A DNA stretch of 29,623 nt from the NCBI GenBank assembly GCA_030267965.1, contig BRYA01000639.1, positions 4,824-34,446 on the forward strand, written 5' to 3'. This DNA comes from Triparma columacea (taxonomy: Eukaryota > Sar > Bolidophyceae > Parmales > Triparmaceae). Positions 1 to 10,980 of this stretch are shown here, piece after piece. The notes under the pieces are model-generated. The model searched no databases, had not been told where the DNA came from, and saw only the letters and a program-made list of their open reading frames with translations. Positions within the stretch are counted from its first letter, which is position 1. Each line of letters opens with the position of its first letter. The translations under genes were made by a program, and so were the position numbers.

Positions 1-1093
1 CTAGGCTCCCAACCCTCTCCAACATTGCGTCCTCCTCTCTTGTCAGGTGCGGTGCTCTTGGCATGACCTCCTCCACAAAGTGTCTTTTCCTCCTCTCATC
101 AATGACACCAGGCTGTCTGAACTGCTTCCTGACCTCCTCCATGATACCCTTTACTGCTGCATACGCGGCCTTGACGTCTCCCTTCTTGGTCCTGCCATTG
201 TTCCTGCCTTCAACACTAGATCTCGTAGATCTCACACTCTTAAAGCTTTTGACTGTGCAAACATCAACTTCTGGTTTCATCTCTGTTGCTCTCTCCTCTG
301 CCTTAAGAGTTCCCACCATGGTGACTGCAGTTTGTCCAAACTCAAAGTCAGTGAAGCTGAGCTTGCCATTCATGACACCTCGCTTGACAGTCTTGGTATT
401 TGTTAATGCTAGAATTTTGACAAGCATCGCAGTTGCCTCATCAGAAAGGTCCTCCTCATCAAGGGGTGCCAACTCCATAATGCTCGTCGATTTGTCGGGA
501 TCGACGACGCTGATGTCGAGCAGAAATTCGACGAACTTATTTCCCCTGCCGTAGTGCTGCCAATGGACGAGTCTATGAATGACTCCTCCCTCTTTGTCAT
601 ACTCATGGAGGGTCTTCCTTCGGAACTTGCCCTGCTCACAATCGGTGAGGAGAAAGTCAATGATCTTGTCGCGCTCGTCATGGAAGACATCAGCAAGCTC
701 CATAATCTTAACATCGACGCCGGTAGAATTGTCGATAAGGCCTTCAACGGCTCCTCGGTCATCCAGAAGCTTGACAAGTTTGACTTGCTGGGGGCCAAGA
801 GCTGTGTAATCGATATCTACGGGGCCATGTATTGCGGAGGGTGTGCGATTGGAGCCTGAAGGGGGCTCGGTTGCCTTCAGCAGAACATTGTCGTGATGCA
901 TCGATGTGTTGTCGTCTGGCTGACTACCATCACCGGGAGCAGCCTCTTGGTCTGGAGCATCAATCCTGCGGGTGTTACGGGGAGGCTTCTCCTCCTCCAT
1001 GCCTTTGAAAGAGGGATCTTCGCGATCGCTTCCCCCGCGTTGGTCCGTTGACGATCCAATTCCCTCACTGAGTTCCATGACGCGGCGATCCAT
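1..1093 (-). CDS. Unidentified protein, 3' part cut by window edge
   Basis: The minus strand reads open from an ATG at 1093 to the left edge (364 codons, no stop), so the gene is partial. The first ~85 residues are hydrophilic and look disordered (many D, E, P and S). A more structured part follows, containing VKLLDDRGAVEGLIDNSTG, MELADVFHDERDKIIDFLL and LVHWQHYGRGNKFVEFLLD, then a basic stretch (RTKKGDVKAAYAAVK) and the charged end VMPRAPHLTREEDAML. I see no signal peptide, membrane span or catalytic motif and do not recognise the family. No intron is needed in this stretch. Its coding nature rests on ORF length, conserved-looking composition and the absence of a comparable ORF opposite. Shorter plus-strand ORFs inside it are antisense shadows. 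Confidence 0.7.
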   Translation of the reverse strand, partial: MDRRVMELSEGIGSSTDQRGGSDREDPSFKGMEEEKPPRNTRRIDAPDQEAAPGDGSQPDDNTSMHHDNVLLKATEPPSGSNRTPSAIHGPVDIDYTALGPQQVKLVKLLDDRGAVEGLIDNSTGVDVKIMELADVFHDERDKIIDFLLTDCEQGKFRRKTLHEYDKEGGVIHRLVHWQHYGRGNKFVEFLLDISVVDPDKSTSIMELAPLDEEDLSDEATAMLVKILALTNTKTVKRGVMNGKLSFTDFEFGQTAVTMVGTLKAEERATEMKPEVDVCTVKSFKSVRSTRSSVEGRNNGRTKKGDVKAAYAAVKGIMEEVRKQFRQPGVIDERRKRHFVEEVMPRAPHLTREEDAMLERVGSL

Positions 1094-2607
1094 GCTGCCT
1101 CTGCAGATTTCTCAAACCTAGAGGAAGGATGTTAAGCGGGGAGGGGGCAAGATGAGTTAGTTACTCACTTAAATATTGAATACCACCGGTCCTCCGAGGG
1201 GAATAAATCCAAAAAAGACGACACGTCATCCAAAAACACACGACGTGTTTCATGAACCCCCCCTCTTTGGCCTCTTGCCATCTCCATCTCGGGCCACTTT
1301 GCAAATCACATCACACCGCGCGTAAAAAGAGCTTCTGCGTCAAATAAACTCTTGTTCGTTCCCCGTCTCCCTCCTCTTAACTCACTTTTAAGTTGTTCGT
1401 CAGGTTAAAGGTGAGATCAGCTTGAGAATTTGCCTGCTGTTCCCCAAGGTCGTTAAGAATGCCATTTTTCCCTTCTTGAAGTCTTTCCAAATATTATATT
1501 AACTAATTCTTATTACCCACCCAATAACCCACCCCCTGAACTTCCTCCCTTGTCCTTCCCCTCCCCCCCCACAATCCCCATATCCTCTCCGTTCCCTCCT
1601 CCCCTTGGTAAATCTCCCTCTCTATAACCCTCCCCGCCTCTTCAGGTGTCTCGCATACCCTCCCCTCTCGTCCGTAACCCTCCTCCTCTCCTTCCCCTCC
1701 TCCCCCTATAACCTCAACTCGGTACCCTCCCCACTCGCCCCCTTCCTCCTCCCCCCCCCCCCCCCAGTCCCACCCCCTGCCCCCAGGAACAAAGCCGTGA
1801 GCAGGGGTAAGGAAGTTGCTCCTAACGAGAGAGTTATGACCACCCGAACCACCAACCACGGACATCTGCATGCACGCGCTACCCGCAACGCTCTCCTCTC
1901 CACCTCCTCCTCCTCCTCCGCAGCACCAGGTGCTCTTGACAGTCTCCTGCGTCCTTAACAGTCCTCCCCCCCCCCCCACGATCTTACAGTCGGTGTAAAG
2001 TACACCGTCGTCCTGCTCCCACCTCCTCGTCCCTATTTCCTCCTCCAGACCCTACTACTACTACCTCCCCCATCCTAACTCCGTCCACTCCCCCAGGTCC
2101 CTCACGTATTTAACCCCGACAACCACAGTCAGTCACAACAGTAACAGCAACAGCAGCAAAAACGGTCAGCATAACGTAAGACTCGGGAAACGCAAAAGCA
2201 CAATTCGAAAATCAGTTGCCTTCAAAAAAAAAATGTATTCCCAGCTCCACGACTCCACCTTTCATTCTCGGGAATTTATTTTTCGGAATTTTTGATTTGG
2301 TCGCCAAACACGCATTGACTTTGCCTCTTCCCTCTTTTTTCGTTGAATTCAATAGGTACGTTATCATAATACCCTCTCACCGCCCCTCATAGCAACTTCT
2401 TTGTGAGTTTTAAACGTCATTCCCCAATTTACGATCTCCATTATGAAAATAATCTGAAATGGAAAATTTGAGGACCGCTCGCAACAAACCAAAATTGGGC
2501 TTCAACCACCCATCTACTCACTTCAATCACTTTCTCTTACCCCCTCTCGGCCTAGTCGTAACTTTCTACACCCTTCAATACAGTTTTTTTGACGTCACCC
2601 ATTCGTC
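1094..2607. other. Long divergent spacer, pyrimidine-rich, no firm gene
   Basis: About 1.5 kb lies between the starts of the left-edge gene (minus) and the ABCG gene (plus). Positions 1510-2100 are extremely C/T-rich on the plus strand, with C runs at about 1750-1765 and 1966-1978, and this opens long low-complexity ORFs on both strands. A short ORF at 1836-1958 (ATG, 40 codons, Ser/Thr-rich), preceded by an acceptor-like CCCCCAG near 1767, cannot be excluded as an exon, but nothing identifies it. A TATTTAA motif near 2107 followed by CAACAG/CAGCAA repeats could belong to a promoter or 5' leader of the ABCG gene. That is inference only. Confidence 0.5.
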
Positions 2608-5600
2608 ATGTGTATCACTAAGGACATTGCCACCGATGGTGGCAGCAAAAAATGTGTTAGATTAACCTTTGAGAACCTCCACTACACCGTCAACATCAAG
2701 GGCGAGTCCAAACCGAAGGAGCTTCTCAGGAGTATTACTGGAGAGGTACGTTCACATCGCAAAAGAGGAAACCATTGCTTTCAAAACATAACTCACCCTC
2801 CTTAATCATCATCCATAACTCTTCTCTCCCCCCCCCCCCTTCAATTCCCCTCCACCCCAACCCGGCCCCCCAGGTTACTTCTGGGCATGTCCTCGCAATC
2901 TTGGGACCCTCCGGTGCGGGAAAGACCACTCTCCTCAACATGTTGACTCTCCAGCAGTCCGGAGGCACCCCCTATGGCTCCATCAAAGTCAACGGAGTGC
3001 CCCTCACGTGTGCCATCTACAACGACAACGCCGCCTACGTCGAGCAGACGGACACTCTTTGGGCGTCCCTTACTGCAAAGGACCACCTCGAGTACGCCGT
3101 TGCTCTCCACCGCCCGACCCTCAGCAAGGAGGAGCAAGGTGAGATGGGATGATCTAGATCTCTGCCTACTGCTCATCTTACATCTCGTGCAGTCGTAGCT
3201 AACCTCCCCCCCCTCCCCCCCCCCCCTCCATCCCCCCTGCTCGCAGCCAAGGTTGTCTCCAAGCTCATCGCTGACGTGGGTCTCGAGGAGTTCGAAGATG
3301 TGCGCGCTGGGTCCGAGATCGTTCGCGGTCTCTCCTCCGGTAACAAAAGGCGCCTCTCAGTCGCCCTTGCCCTCGTCAAGGAGCCCAAGATCCTCTTCCT
3401 CGACGAGCCCAGCTCCGGCGTCGACTCTGCGTCGGCCGTGAGGATGATGACCTTCCTGAAGGACATCGCTGCGGAGAAGCAGATCGCCGTCGTCTGCACG
3501 ATCCACCAGCCTCCGGCCTCGGTCTTCTCGGGGTTCGACAACACAATGATCCTCTCGATGGGGAGGATCGCATACTTTGGCAAGGCCGACAAGCTGAGCG
3601 AGTACCTGACTAAGATCGGCAACCCTCCCATGGCCGACACCAACCCCGCGGAGTTCATCCTCGATTTGGTTAACACAGACTTTACCCCCGTCGAGGGGGT
3701 GAAGGAGATCCTGGACAAGTGGAGCAGGGGTACCGGCGAGGCCTACGGGTGCGGGGACGAAGACAAGGTCAACGGCGAGCCTCTCAGCACCATTGGCGGG
3801 GAGACCAAGATGAGCTTCATGAAACAGTTTAGTGTTCTGACGAACCGCTCAATTGTCGTCGCCCGTCGCGAGCCCCTCGCATATATCATTCGTCTCGTCG
3901 CCAATTTCTGCGCAACGTGCTTCTTCGGTATTATCTATATCGAGACCCGCGACAAGGTCCAGGAGCAGGTCATCTCCCGCACCTTCTTCCTCATGTTCTG
4001 CATGGGCATCCCGATGCAATTCATACTTGTCTCAAACTTTATCTACCACTTCCAGTACCTGTCCCTCGCGAAGGAGGTCAAGAACGGGATGTACCACCCC
4101 TTTGTATCGGCAATTGCATCGTTCATCGTGCAGACGCCCATGTGCTTCGTCCTCGCGCTCAGTTCCACCATCCCCATGTTCGTCTTCGGAGATCTTCATT
4201 GGGGAAGCTTCCCGATCGTTGTCACGTTGTACGCTCTCACCTTCTGGGCCTTCGAGGGCCTCGCCCAGATGCTCTCCGTTTTTTCCAATGTCATTTACTG
4301 CCTCTTTGCGTTCCTAAACATGTACTTCACGGCATTCCTCTTCTGCGGCATGTTTGTTGACTTCGAAGATGTGGTTTGGCCCCTGCGCGCATTCTGCTAC
4401 TTCCTTCCTCTCGGATGGACGCTGCAGAGCTACATGTACGGCCTCTACCACGATCTCCCGGACCACGCTGGAACTTTCGCTTGCACTCCCGGAGAGGCTT
4501 TGGATGCGGGAGGAGTATGCACGACTCAGGGATTTTACTGCTACTCAGATGCCGACCCATCTGGAGCCGTTTGCTACGGCAAGGTGAGAATGGAGAAGGG
4601 AAAAAAAGAAGAAAAAAAAAGGCAGCGCTGCGACACTGCATGCCCCTTTCGCGGCTCGCTTCGCCCGCCGCACTAACGCAACCCCCTTCGCGGCTCGCTT
4701 CGCTCGCCGCCGCACTCCCTTCGCTCGTCGCAGTCGGGCGACCAGATCCTCAACTCCCTTTCTGTTCAGTTTACCATCTTTGGCGATGAGGGACACTACG
4801 GCCGTAACATTGGGTTCATCGTGGCATTTGGTGTGCTTTGTCGTTTGGGTTACATGGGCGCTATCTACGTACTTACCCAAATGTACGGGGGACAGGAGCC
4901 ACAGCCGCTCCCTAGCACTTACGAGGTCATGGAGGTGGTGAAGGAGGAGGCGGACGAATCCAGCATGAACGAGAAGGCCTTCAATGCCAGTATAAGAAGC
5001 GACGGATCACTCGAGGAGATGAAAATCGCGCCTTTGGGGGGCAACAGTGTCAACTTCTCCTTCAGCAAGATCTCTTACAGCATTCCACAAAAGAAATCCG
5101 AACCCAAGCGTGTGCTCAACAATGTCTCAGCAACCGTAAAGAGCGGAGAAGTTCTAGCAGTCGTGGGCCCTTCCGGTGCCGGAAAGACCATCCTTCTTGA
5201 TACGCTTACGTTCAATAAGGGACCCGGGGCACCTTCTGGGGAGATCCTCCTCAACGGAGTCAAGATGACCCGCGAGAAGTTTGTCGAGTCCGCGATTTAC
5301 GTCCCCAGGGAGGATAACCTATGGCCCTCGCTCACGCCCCAGGAGCATCTCGACTTTGCCTTCAACCTTTACAGGCCTGACCTGAGCCCCAGCGAGCGGG
5401 CTCTCGAGATCGCTGAGCTTCTGGACGTGACTGGAATGTCCAGTTGCAAGGACACGGTAAGTCAGAACCAGAAATTTTGTTTTCTATGATCGCCTATTTT
5501 GACCCTCATCCTTCTCATTTCTTTCATTTCCTCTCCCCCCCCACCCATCCCACCCTCAGAAAGCGGGAGGATTCCTTTTCAAGGGACTTTCGGGCGGTCA

Positions 5601-7128
5601 GCGCAGGCGGCTCAGTCTTGCCATCGCACTCGTTAAGAACCCCAGGGTGATTGTGCTCGACGAGCCTACTTCTGGTCTCGACTCAGCTGCCGCCTCCGCC
5701 ATCATCTCCTTGTTGGATATTATCGCGAAGCGTTGCGGTGCCGCAGTGATCTGCACCATCCACCAGCCGTCTGCCCTAGTGTTTGCAGGCTTCCACAGCG
5801 TGCTCGTTCTCTCCGATGGTCGCGTGGCCTACTGTGGCGAGCGTGATGCCATGTCTCGCTACTTCGAATCGATCGAGATGCCGCTCAGCAAGGAGGCCAA
5901 CCCTGCAGAGGCCGTCCTCGACATGGTCTCCAAGGACACGTCCTCGGCCGAGGAGGTAGAGAAGGTTCTTGACTGTTGGGAGCAGAGTGCAACGAGCAAG
6001 GTGAGAGTGGAAGTGAGAGAGCACCTACCGAAAGCGACAATTTTAACTCACCTTTCTCCCCTTACCTCATTATCGCAGGAGACGGCTGCGCTTGCCATCC
6101 TATCTGGCCAGGCTGACGTTGTCGAAGTCCCATCAACCAAGGCTGCGAGCCTTGCTCTTTCGACGATGCATGTCTTCAAACGTCAACTCAAGCTCGCCTT
6201 CATCGACCCTCTCCAATACACTGGACGATTGATAGTGATTCCCCAGATTATCTCCTTCTTCGGACTCGTGTACGTCGCTTCGCACCACAACAACCAGAAA
6301 CAGGTCCCATTCCGCGTGTTCTACATGTGGTGGGTGCTTGCGTTGCCAGCCTGCATGAGCATTACCACGTTGGTTGGAACAAACCGCGATGCAATGAGTG
6401 TCATGTACGAGATCCGTGCGGGCATGTACAAGGCGAGGTCTTACATGCTCTCCGTAACGCTTGTTCAGATTCCTATGCTCATCCTGCTCGCAATTGCCAT
6501 CAACCTCTGCGCTTTCGCCATCGGTGGATGGGCTTGGGAACAGTTTTTCACAGCCATCTTGGTTTTTGCGATCAACCTGATGGTCTTCGACTCGCTTGCC
6601 CAGCTCCTTGCCGTCATGTTCAAGAATGCAGTCATCGGCATGCTTGCGTTCCTCGGCTACTGGAGTTCCTCTATCGTGTTCTGCGGCCTTGTTTTCCGCG
6701 GGGCGGATGTCATCTGGCCTTTCAGGCTATTTTACTACACGCTACCGCTGAAGTGGCTATTTAACGCAGTGGCTTACGATGTCTTCCATCCTGCCGAGTT
6801 CAGTGGTGCCTCTACGTGCACTCCTGGTGAGGCTTTGCAATCGGGCGGTGTCTGTTCTCCCGCTGGATTTTACTGTTCCGACGTTGCTACGAGTTTCGGC
6901 TGCTGGGGACATGAGGGCCATCAGGTCCTTGATACCCTCAACCTCTCTTACGAGTCGCTCACTTCCGAGGATGAGCGCCTCTTTGATGCCGCAATCCTGC
7001 TCATCATGGTTGCAGTCCTCAAGATTGCATACGTTTTTGTTTTATGGAGCAAGGTTTCAGCGACCGATAGTCCGCAGAAAGACGCTGTCCTTGTCGGTGG
7101 TGGTGCCAAGGTTGTCCAGTCGGAGTAA
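2608..7128 (+). CDS. Full-size ABCG-type (White/PDR-like) ABC transporter
   Basis: Six exons: 2608-2745, 2874-3138, 3247-4583, 4734-5456, 5560-6000 and 6079-7128 (1317 aa). The order is NBD1-TMD1-NBD2-TMD2, the reverse (ABD-first) order typical of subfamily G. NBD1 has Walker A GPSGAGKTT (res 57-65), signature LSSGN (163-167), Walker B ILFLDEPSSGVD (to ~194) and H-loop CTIHQP (~218-223). NBD2 has GPSGAGKTI (~725), LSGGQ (~831), VIVLDEPTSGLD (~850-861) and CTIHQP. Each TMD ends in a Cys-rich extracellular loop with the same pattern CTPGEAL..GGVC...GFYC, so the protein arose by duplication of a half-transporter. It probably exports lipids or xenobiotics across a membrane; the substrate cannot be read from sequence. 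Intron 5 (6001-6078, 78 nt) is in frame without a stop, so a 26-residue longer form is possible. Confidence 0.93.
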
Positions 7129-7235
7129 GCCAAGAAGTCAAGGGGGATAGAAGGGTGGGAAGGGAGGTGAGCAATTTTGACAGCGAGCAATTTTGAATCA
7201 AAATAATCAATTCTATTATTTCATAGGGTGTGCAA

Positions 7236-8522
7236 CTACACAATGCGAAGCTGCGATGAATGGAGCAGATCGTGAAAATAGTTAGGACGAAATGCAAGGG
7301 AAACCGGGGGAACGAGAAATAGCAACGGCTTGGAGCCAACCCCACTGCTCGCCCCTCCCCCCCCCCCCCTGAACCCCCGCCTTACCGTCTTGCCCTCCCA
7401 TGACTCGTCGTAGATCCCTTTATTCTCCTCGAATATTCGGTGAATCTCCTCGCAAAATGCGCTGTGCATTGACTCCACATTCTCCTCCTCCACCATCCCC
7501 TCATTGGGCCAGATTGGGTCCCCCATGACGTACCATAGCTTAGTCCTGAAGGGGATCGGGAGACCCAGCCTCCCGTAAATTACAATTACGCTGGCCCTGA
7601 GCATCTTGCTCAACGTCTCCGCCCCTGGGAGGTTGAGCCTCCTCATCATTTTGCTCGCCCCAAAGGCAAAAACTGGCACCGCTGGCACACCGTGTTTGAC
7701 ACACAGTCTCAAAAAGCCCTTTCGGTTCGAGAGCAGCACACCCTCCTCCCCCTTTTCCAATTCTCTGCTTGGGCACCCCATGAACATCTCCTCGATACCC
7801 CCCGGCGAGACAGCCATGCTCTGGCCCGCCGCCATAGCGGCGTCCACGCTTGCCCGTGATGCATCGACTCCGTCTATGGATCTTATGAAGGCTGCGAGTC
7901 CAGGGAGGACCTTTGTAGCGGTCGCTGCGACAACCCTGAACCTGCCGAAAGCGCTCCTTTCTGCCTCTGGCGACGCTGCTGCGAGGGCAAGCGGATAAGG
8001 CATCAGGCCATGGGGAACTATTCCAAGAACTTTTTGCTCGAGGGGCGAAACCTGCCTCCGTCTCGAGGCGTCCACAATAGTGTAGTCGACATAGCGATGA
8101 AACGAGCGCCAAATTGGAAGGTGCTTGAACCAAGTCCGGTACCGCTGTGATGCTCTAGAGTTGACAAACGCCCTATACATTATCATACACCCTACTACAG
8201 CGGCAGCCCTTTTCCACACCCATATGTAGTTCTCTCTCTCCTTTTTCCCATCCTCATCCTCCGCCCCCTCCTTGTTCTCTCTCTCCTTTTTCCCATCCTC
8301 ATCCTCCGCCCCCTCCTTCACCCTAACAAGTTTTCTTCGTTCTCTCCTCCGTCTTTCTTTCGACACCGCCGAGGCCAACCTATATACTGCGTATCCAATT
8401 CCCGCGACTGGAGCCACAGACGCAATCGCCATCATACATGACATGATCCCGACAAGGGCATCATCTAATATCTGCTCCAATTTACTTTCACTCTGTTTCG
8501 TTTTCACCAGAAACGTTGGCAT
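7236..8522 (-). CDS. DGAT2-family acyltransferase (diacylglycerol or monoacylglycerol acyltransferase)
   Basis: Two exons on the minus strand: 8522-7386 and 7250-7236 (383 aa). The intron 7251-7385 has GTAAGG and TCATCGCAG ends. Two hydrophobic N-terminal stretches (res ~22-48 and ~100-118) flank a charged linker holding a 15-residue tandem repeat. The catalytic HG is in VPHGLMPYP (H171), where most DGAT2 proteins have HPHG. PGGIEE (240-245) and RKGF (267-270) are the family's conserved blocks. The enzyme would acylate diacylglycerol or a related acceptor with acyl-CoA at the ER. Splicing gives the end KTLRIV; DGAT2 proteins commonly end in L-x-I/V, which supports the tiny last exon. The intron is 135 nt and open in frame, so retention would add 45 Gly-rich residues. 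Exact substrate is unknown. Confidence 0.88.
   Translation of the reverse strand: MPTFLVKTKQSESKLEQILDDALVGIMSCMMAIASVAPVAGIGYAVYRLASAVSKERRRRERRKLVRVKEGAEDEDGKKERENKEGAEDEDGKKERENYIWVWKRAAAVVGCMIMYRAFVNSRASQRYRTWFKHLPIWRSFHRYVDYTIVDASRRRQVSPLEQKVLGIVPHGLMPYPLALAAASPEAERSAFGRFRVVAATATKVLPGLAAFIRSIDGVDASRASVDAAMAAGQSMAVSPGGIEEMFMGCPSRELEKGEEGVLLSNRKGFLRLCVKHGVPAVPVFAFGASKMMRRLNLPGAETLSKMLRASVIVIYGRLGLPIPFRTKLWYVMGDPIWPNEGMVEEENVESMHSAFCEEIHRIFEENKGIYDESWEGKTVRRGFRGGGGGASSGVGSKPLLFLVPPVSLAFRPNYFHDLLHSSQLRIV
8229..8318. repeat. Two-copy 45-bp tandem repeat inside the DGAT2-like gene
   Basis: Two near-identical 45-bp units start at 8229 and 8274. Each encodes EGAEDEDGKKERENK (the second copy ends at EREN) in the linker between the two N-terminal hydrophobic segments. 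The period is a multiple of three, so copy number can change without a frameshift. Confidence 0.9.
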
Positions 8523-8681
8523 TGAATGCCTATTGTTGATTATGACAAAAAGGTTTCGACCGCGAGAGCCAAAAGCTGTGTCAAAATTAGGTCTTTTTGC
8601 CCAATTTCCTTTTCTACCCCTCCCCTTCTCCCTGTATCCCTCTCTTCCTCCAAATAACTTTCGCCTCCCATCTCCGTAGCC
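8523..8681. promoter_or_regulatory. Shared upstream region of DGAT2-like gene and cactin
   Basis: The 159 bp between the two divergent ATGs (8522 minus, 8682 plus) must hold at least part of both promoters. The cactin side is pyrimidine-rich up to the start codon. No clear TATA box was seen. The assignment is positional only. Confidence 0.4.
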
Positions 8682-10915
8682 ATGAGTCGCGACAGTGAGG
8701 ACGAAAAGTTGAGATCTGAAGAAGATGCCATAGGAATTGAGAGCACCACTGATCCCGTGAAGGAAGATCGTGGTAGGAAGAAGAAGAAGAAGAGGTCACG
8801 TAGCCGTAGTCCTTCCTCATCGTCGGACTCGGACTCCTCCCGCTCCTCTTCCTCTTCGTCGGAGAGAAAGAAGAAGAAGAGCAAGAAGAAAAAGGTAAGC
8901 TTGGCTGCCACTCCTCTGCCCTCTTCCATATCCCCCTCTTTTTCCTCACCCGCCCGCCGTACCCCTGTACCCCCTCTCCTTTTCCCCAGTCGAAGAAGGA
9001 TAAGAAGAAAAAGTCAAAGAAAGACAAGAAGAAGTCAAAGACGAAGCACCCCTCCTCCTCTTCGTCCAAGACTGTCACGACCAAGAAGACTGTGATGAGC
9101 GAATCCCTCCTCGCGAAGCTCGCTGAAAGGAATGAGACACTTGAGGAGCGTCGTGAACGAAAGGAGCGCGAGCGCAACGCCCAGATGGCCGCCAAGTTTG
9201 GATACTCCAATGATGAGAATCCCTTCAACGACCCCAACCTCAACGAGAGCTTCTCGTGGGGAAAGAAGTTGCAGCAGAAGAAGGGCGCAGCGATCCCCGT
9301 TGCGAACTCTGGAGCTGAGAAAAAGGCTCACCAAGAGAAGCTTGTGAGCGAGATTGAGAAGGTTAGGAGACGAAGGATTGAGAGGGAAGAGGAGGTGAGA
9401 ATGGACAAAAATAACAAAACCCTCACGACGCGATTCTAACCCCACGCTCGTAGTTTGAAGAAATGAACAGGCTCCGTGAGGAAGAGTCTCGACTTCGTGA
9501 GATGGCTCACTACGATGATTGGCAACGCAAGGAGGAGGAGGTGAGATTGGAACATCGTCGGCATCGTTGCGCACGGACGACTCTATATGCAACCTTCTAA
9601 CGACTCGATGTGCTTGCCGCTTCGTTCGCCGCCGCAGTTCCACCTCGCTCAGCAGCATCAGAGGACGGCCATTAGGCTGGTGGAGGGTAGGGAGAAGCCG
9701 ATTGACGTGCTCGCGAAGAACGTGCTGCTGTTCGGCATGAGTGACGAAGACAAGGCTAATAAGGCTGCCGTGAAGTATAAAGAGAGGTACAATGCACTGG
9801 AGGAGATGGGAAACCTTGAGGCCGAGCTCACCCCACCCCATGAGTTCCTTCGCGATCTGAAGCTCGAGGAGGTGAGATAAGACAACGCGTTCGTCTTTAA
9901 TGTCAGCCACAGTTCTCAACCATCTTCCCATTTTATTCCCCTTTCATTTTGCACGTCGCAGCTGGAGGAGCTCAAGAGGGACATTGTGGAGCTCCAAGAG
10001 CTAGAGAAGGAGGCCGGCGGTGCTGCGGGGAAGGACGGTCCGCTTAAGCGATACTGGGACGCCTTGAGCTTTGTGTGCAACGACGAGATTGAGTGGATCA
10101 GGGGCGGGGGGGCGGGGGGCGCCCACGAGTCCGTGAGCGCCGACATAAGGAAGATGTTCGAGGGCCAGACCAAGGGGGCCTTGAGGGTGATGGAGGAGGA
10201 AATTCGCGGCAAAATCTCCCCTGCTGCCACTGCCGTGTCCGGCCTTACTGACAACAGCGATGCTAATTACTGGAAGTCGGTCCTGACCCAGCTCCGAGTC
10301 CATCTTGCCAAGGGGACCCTCACTGAGATTCACGATAATATGCTCATGAGGCAGCTCTCCAAGATAGAGACAAGGAAGAAGGAGCTGAAGGAGCGGGGAA
10401 GGGACGCAACTGCTGTATCTAGCTCCGCCGGTGATAACGCCAACGACACTGGCAACGCTTCTCCGGACGCGCAGGAAGGCGACACTGAGGAGGCTTTGGC
10501 TGAGAACGACGAGATCGACCTCTCCGGCAAGTCCTTTGGATGGGCCGACAAGTACAAGCCGAGAAAACCTCGGTACTTCAACAGGGTTAAGACTGGATGG
10601 GACTGGAACAAGTACAACCAGACTCATTACGACCACGACAATCCTCCCCCAAAGGTGGTCCAGGGTTACAAATTTAGCATTTTCTACCCTGACTTAATTG
10701 ACAAGACCAAGACTCCCCAGTTCTTCATTGAGCCAGCCGACAGCCCCGAGTTCTGCATCATAAGGTTCCACGGCGGGGCGCCCTACGAGGACATTGCCTT
10801 CAAGATCCTCAACAAGGAGTGGGCGAGGACCAAGAAGAGGGGTTTCAAGTGCACCTTTGACCGGGGAGTCCTCACCCTCTTCTTTAACTTCAGTACCCAT
10901 TGGTACCGTCGTTGA
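8682..10915 (+). CDS. CACTIN: Cactin, spliceosome-associated protein
   Basis: Five exons: 8682-8894, 8990-9394, 9454-9540, 9638-9871 and 9962-10915 (630 aa). All four introns are phase 0, and all but the first (AAG) follow a GAG codon. The N-terminus is Lys/Ser-rich with SRSRSP-type blocks, as in splicing factors. A charged helical mid region follows (RKERERNAQMAAKFGYSNDENPF, here abridged; QRKEEEFHLAQQHQRTAIRL region), which matches the cactin mid domain. The last ~125 residues are the diagnostic cactin C-terminal domain: KPRKPRYFNRVKTGWDWNKY, QTHYDHDNPPPKVVQGYKF, FYPDLIDKTKTP, FHGGAPYEDIAF, ending STHWYRR. In animals and yeasts cactin acts in the nucleus in pre-mRNA splicing fidelity. That role is family knowledge; the sequence match itself is unambiguous. 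Length is normal for a protist cactin. The gene ends 65 bp from the next gene's stop. Confidence 0.96.
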
Positions 10916-10980
10916 TAAACACGTGATTGATAATTGCAAAGGAAGTAGTGTAGCGGAGCCAAATAAGCATGTTTTTTATT

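Noticed and set aside
47..859. Plus-strand ORFs (119, 163 and 101 codons) at the left edge
   Set aside because: They lie antisense to a single uninterrupted minus-strand frame of 364 codons with better amino-acid composition.
1503..1979. Gly-rich minus-strand and Pro/Ser-rich plus-strand ORFs
   Set aside because: They arise from polypyrimidine/polypurine low complexity; no domain, and the minus ORF is almost all G, E and R.
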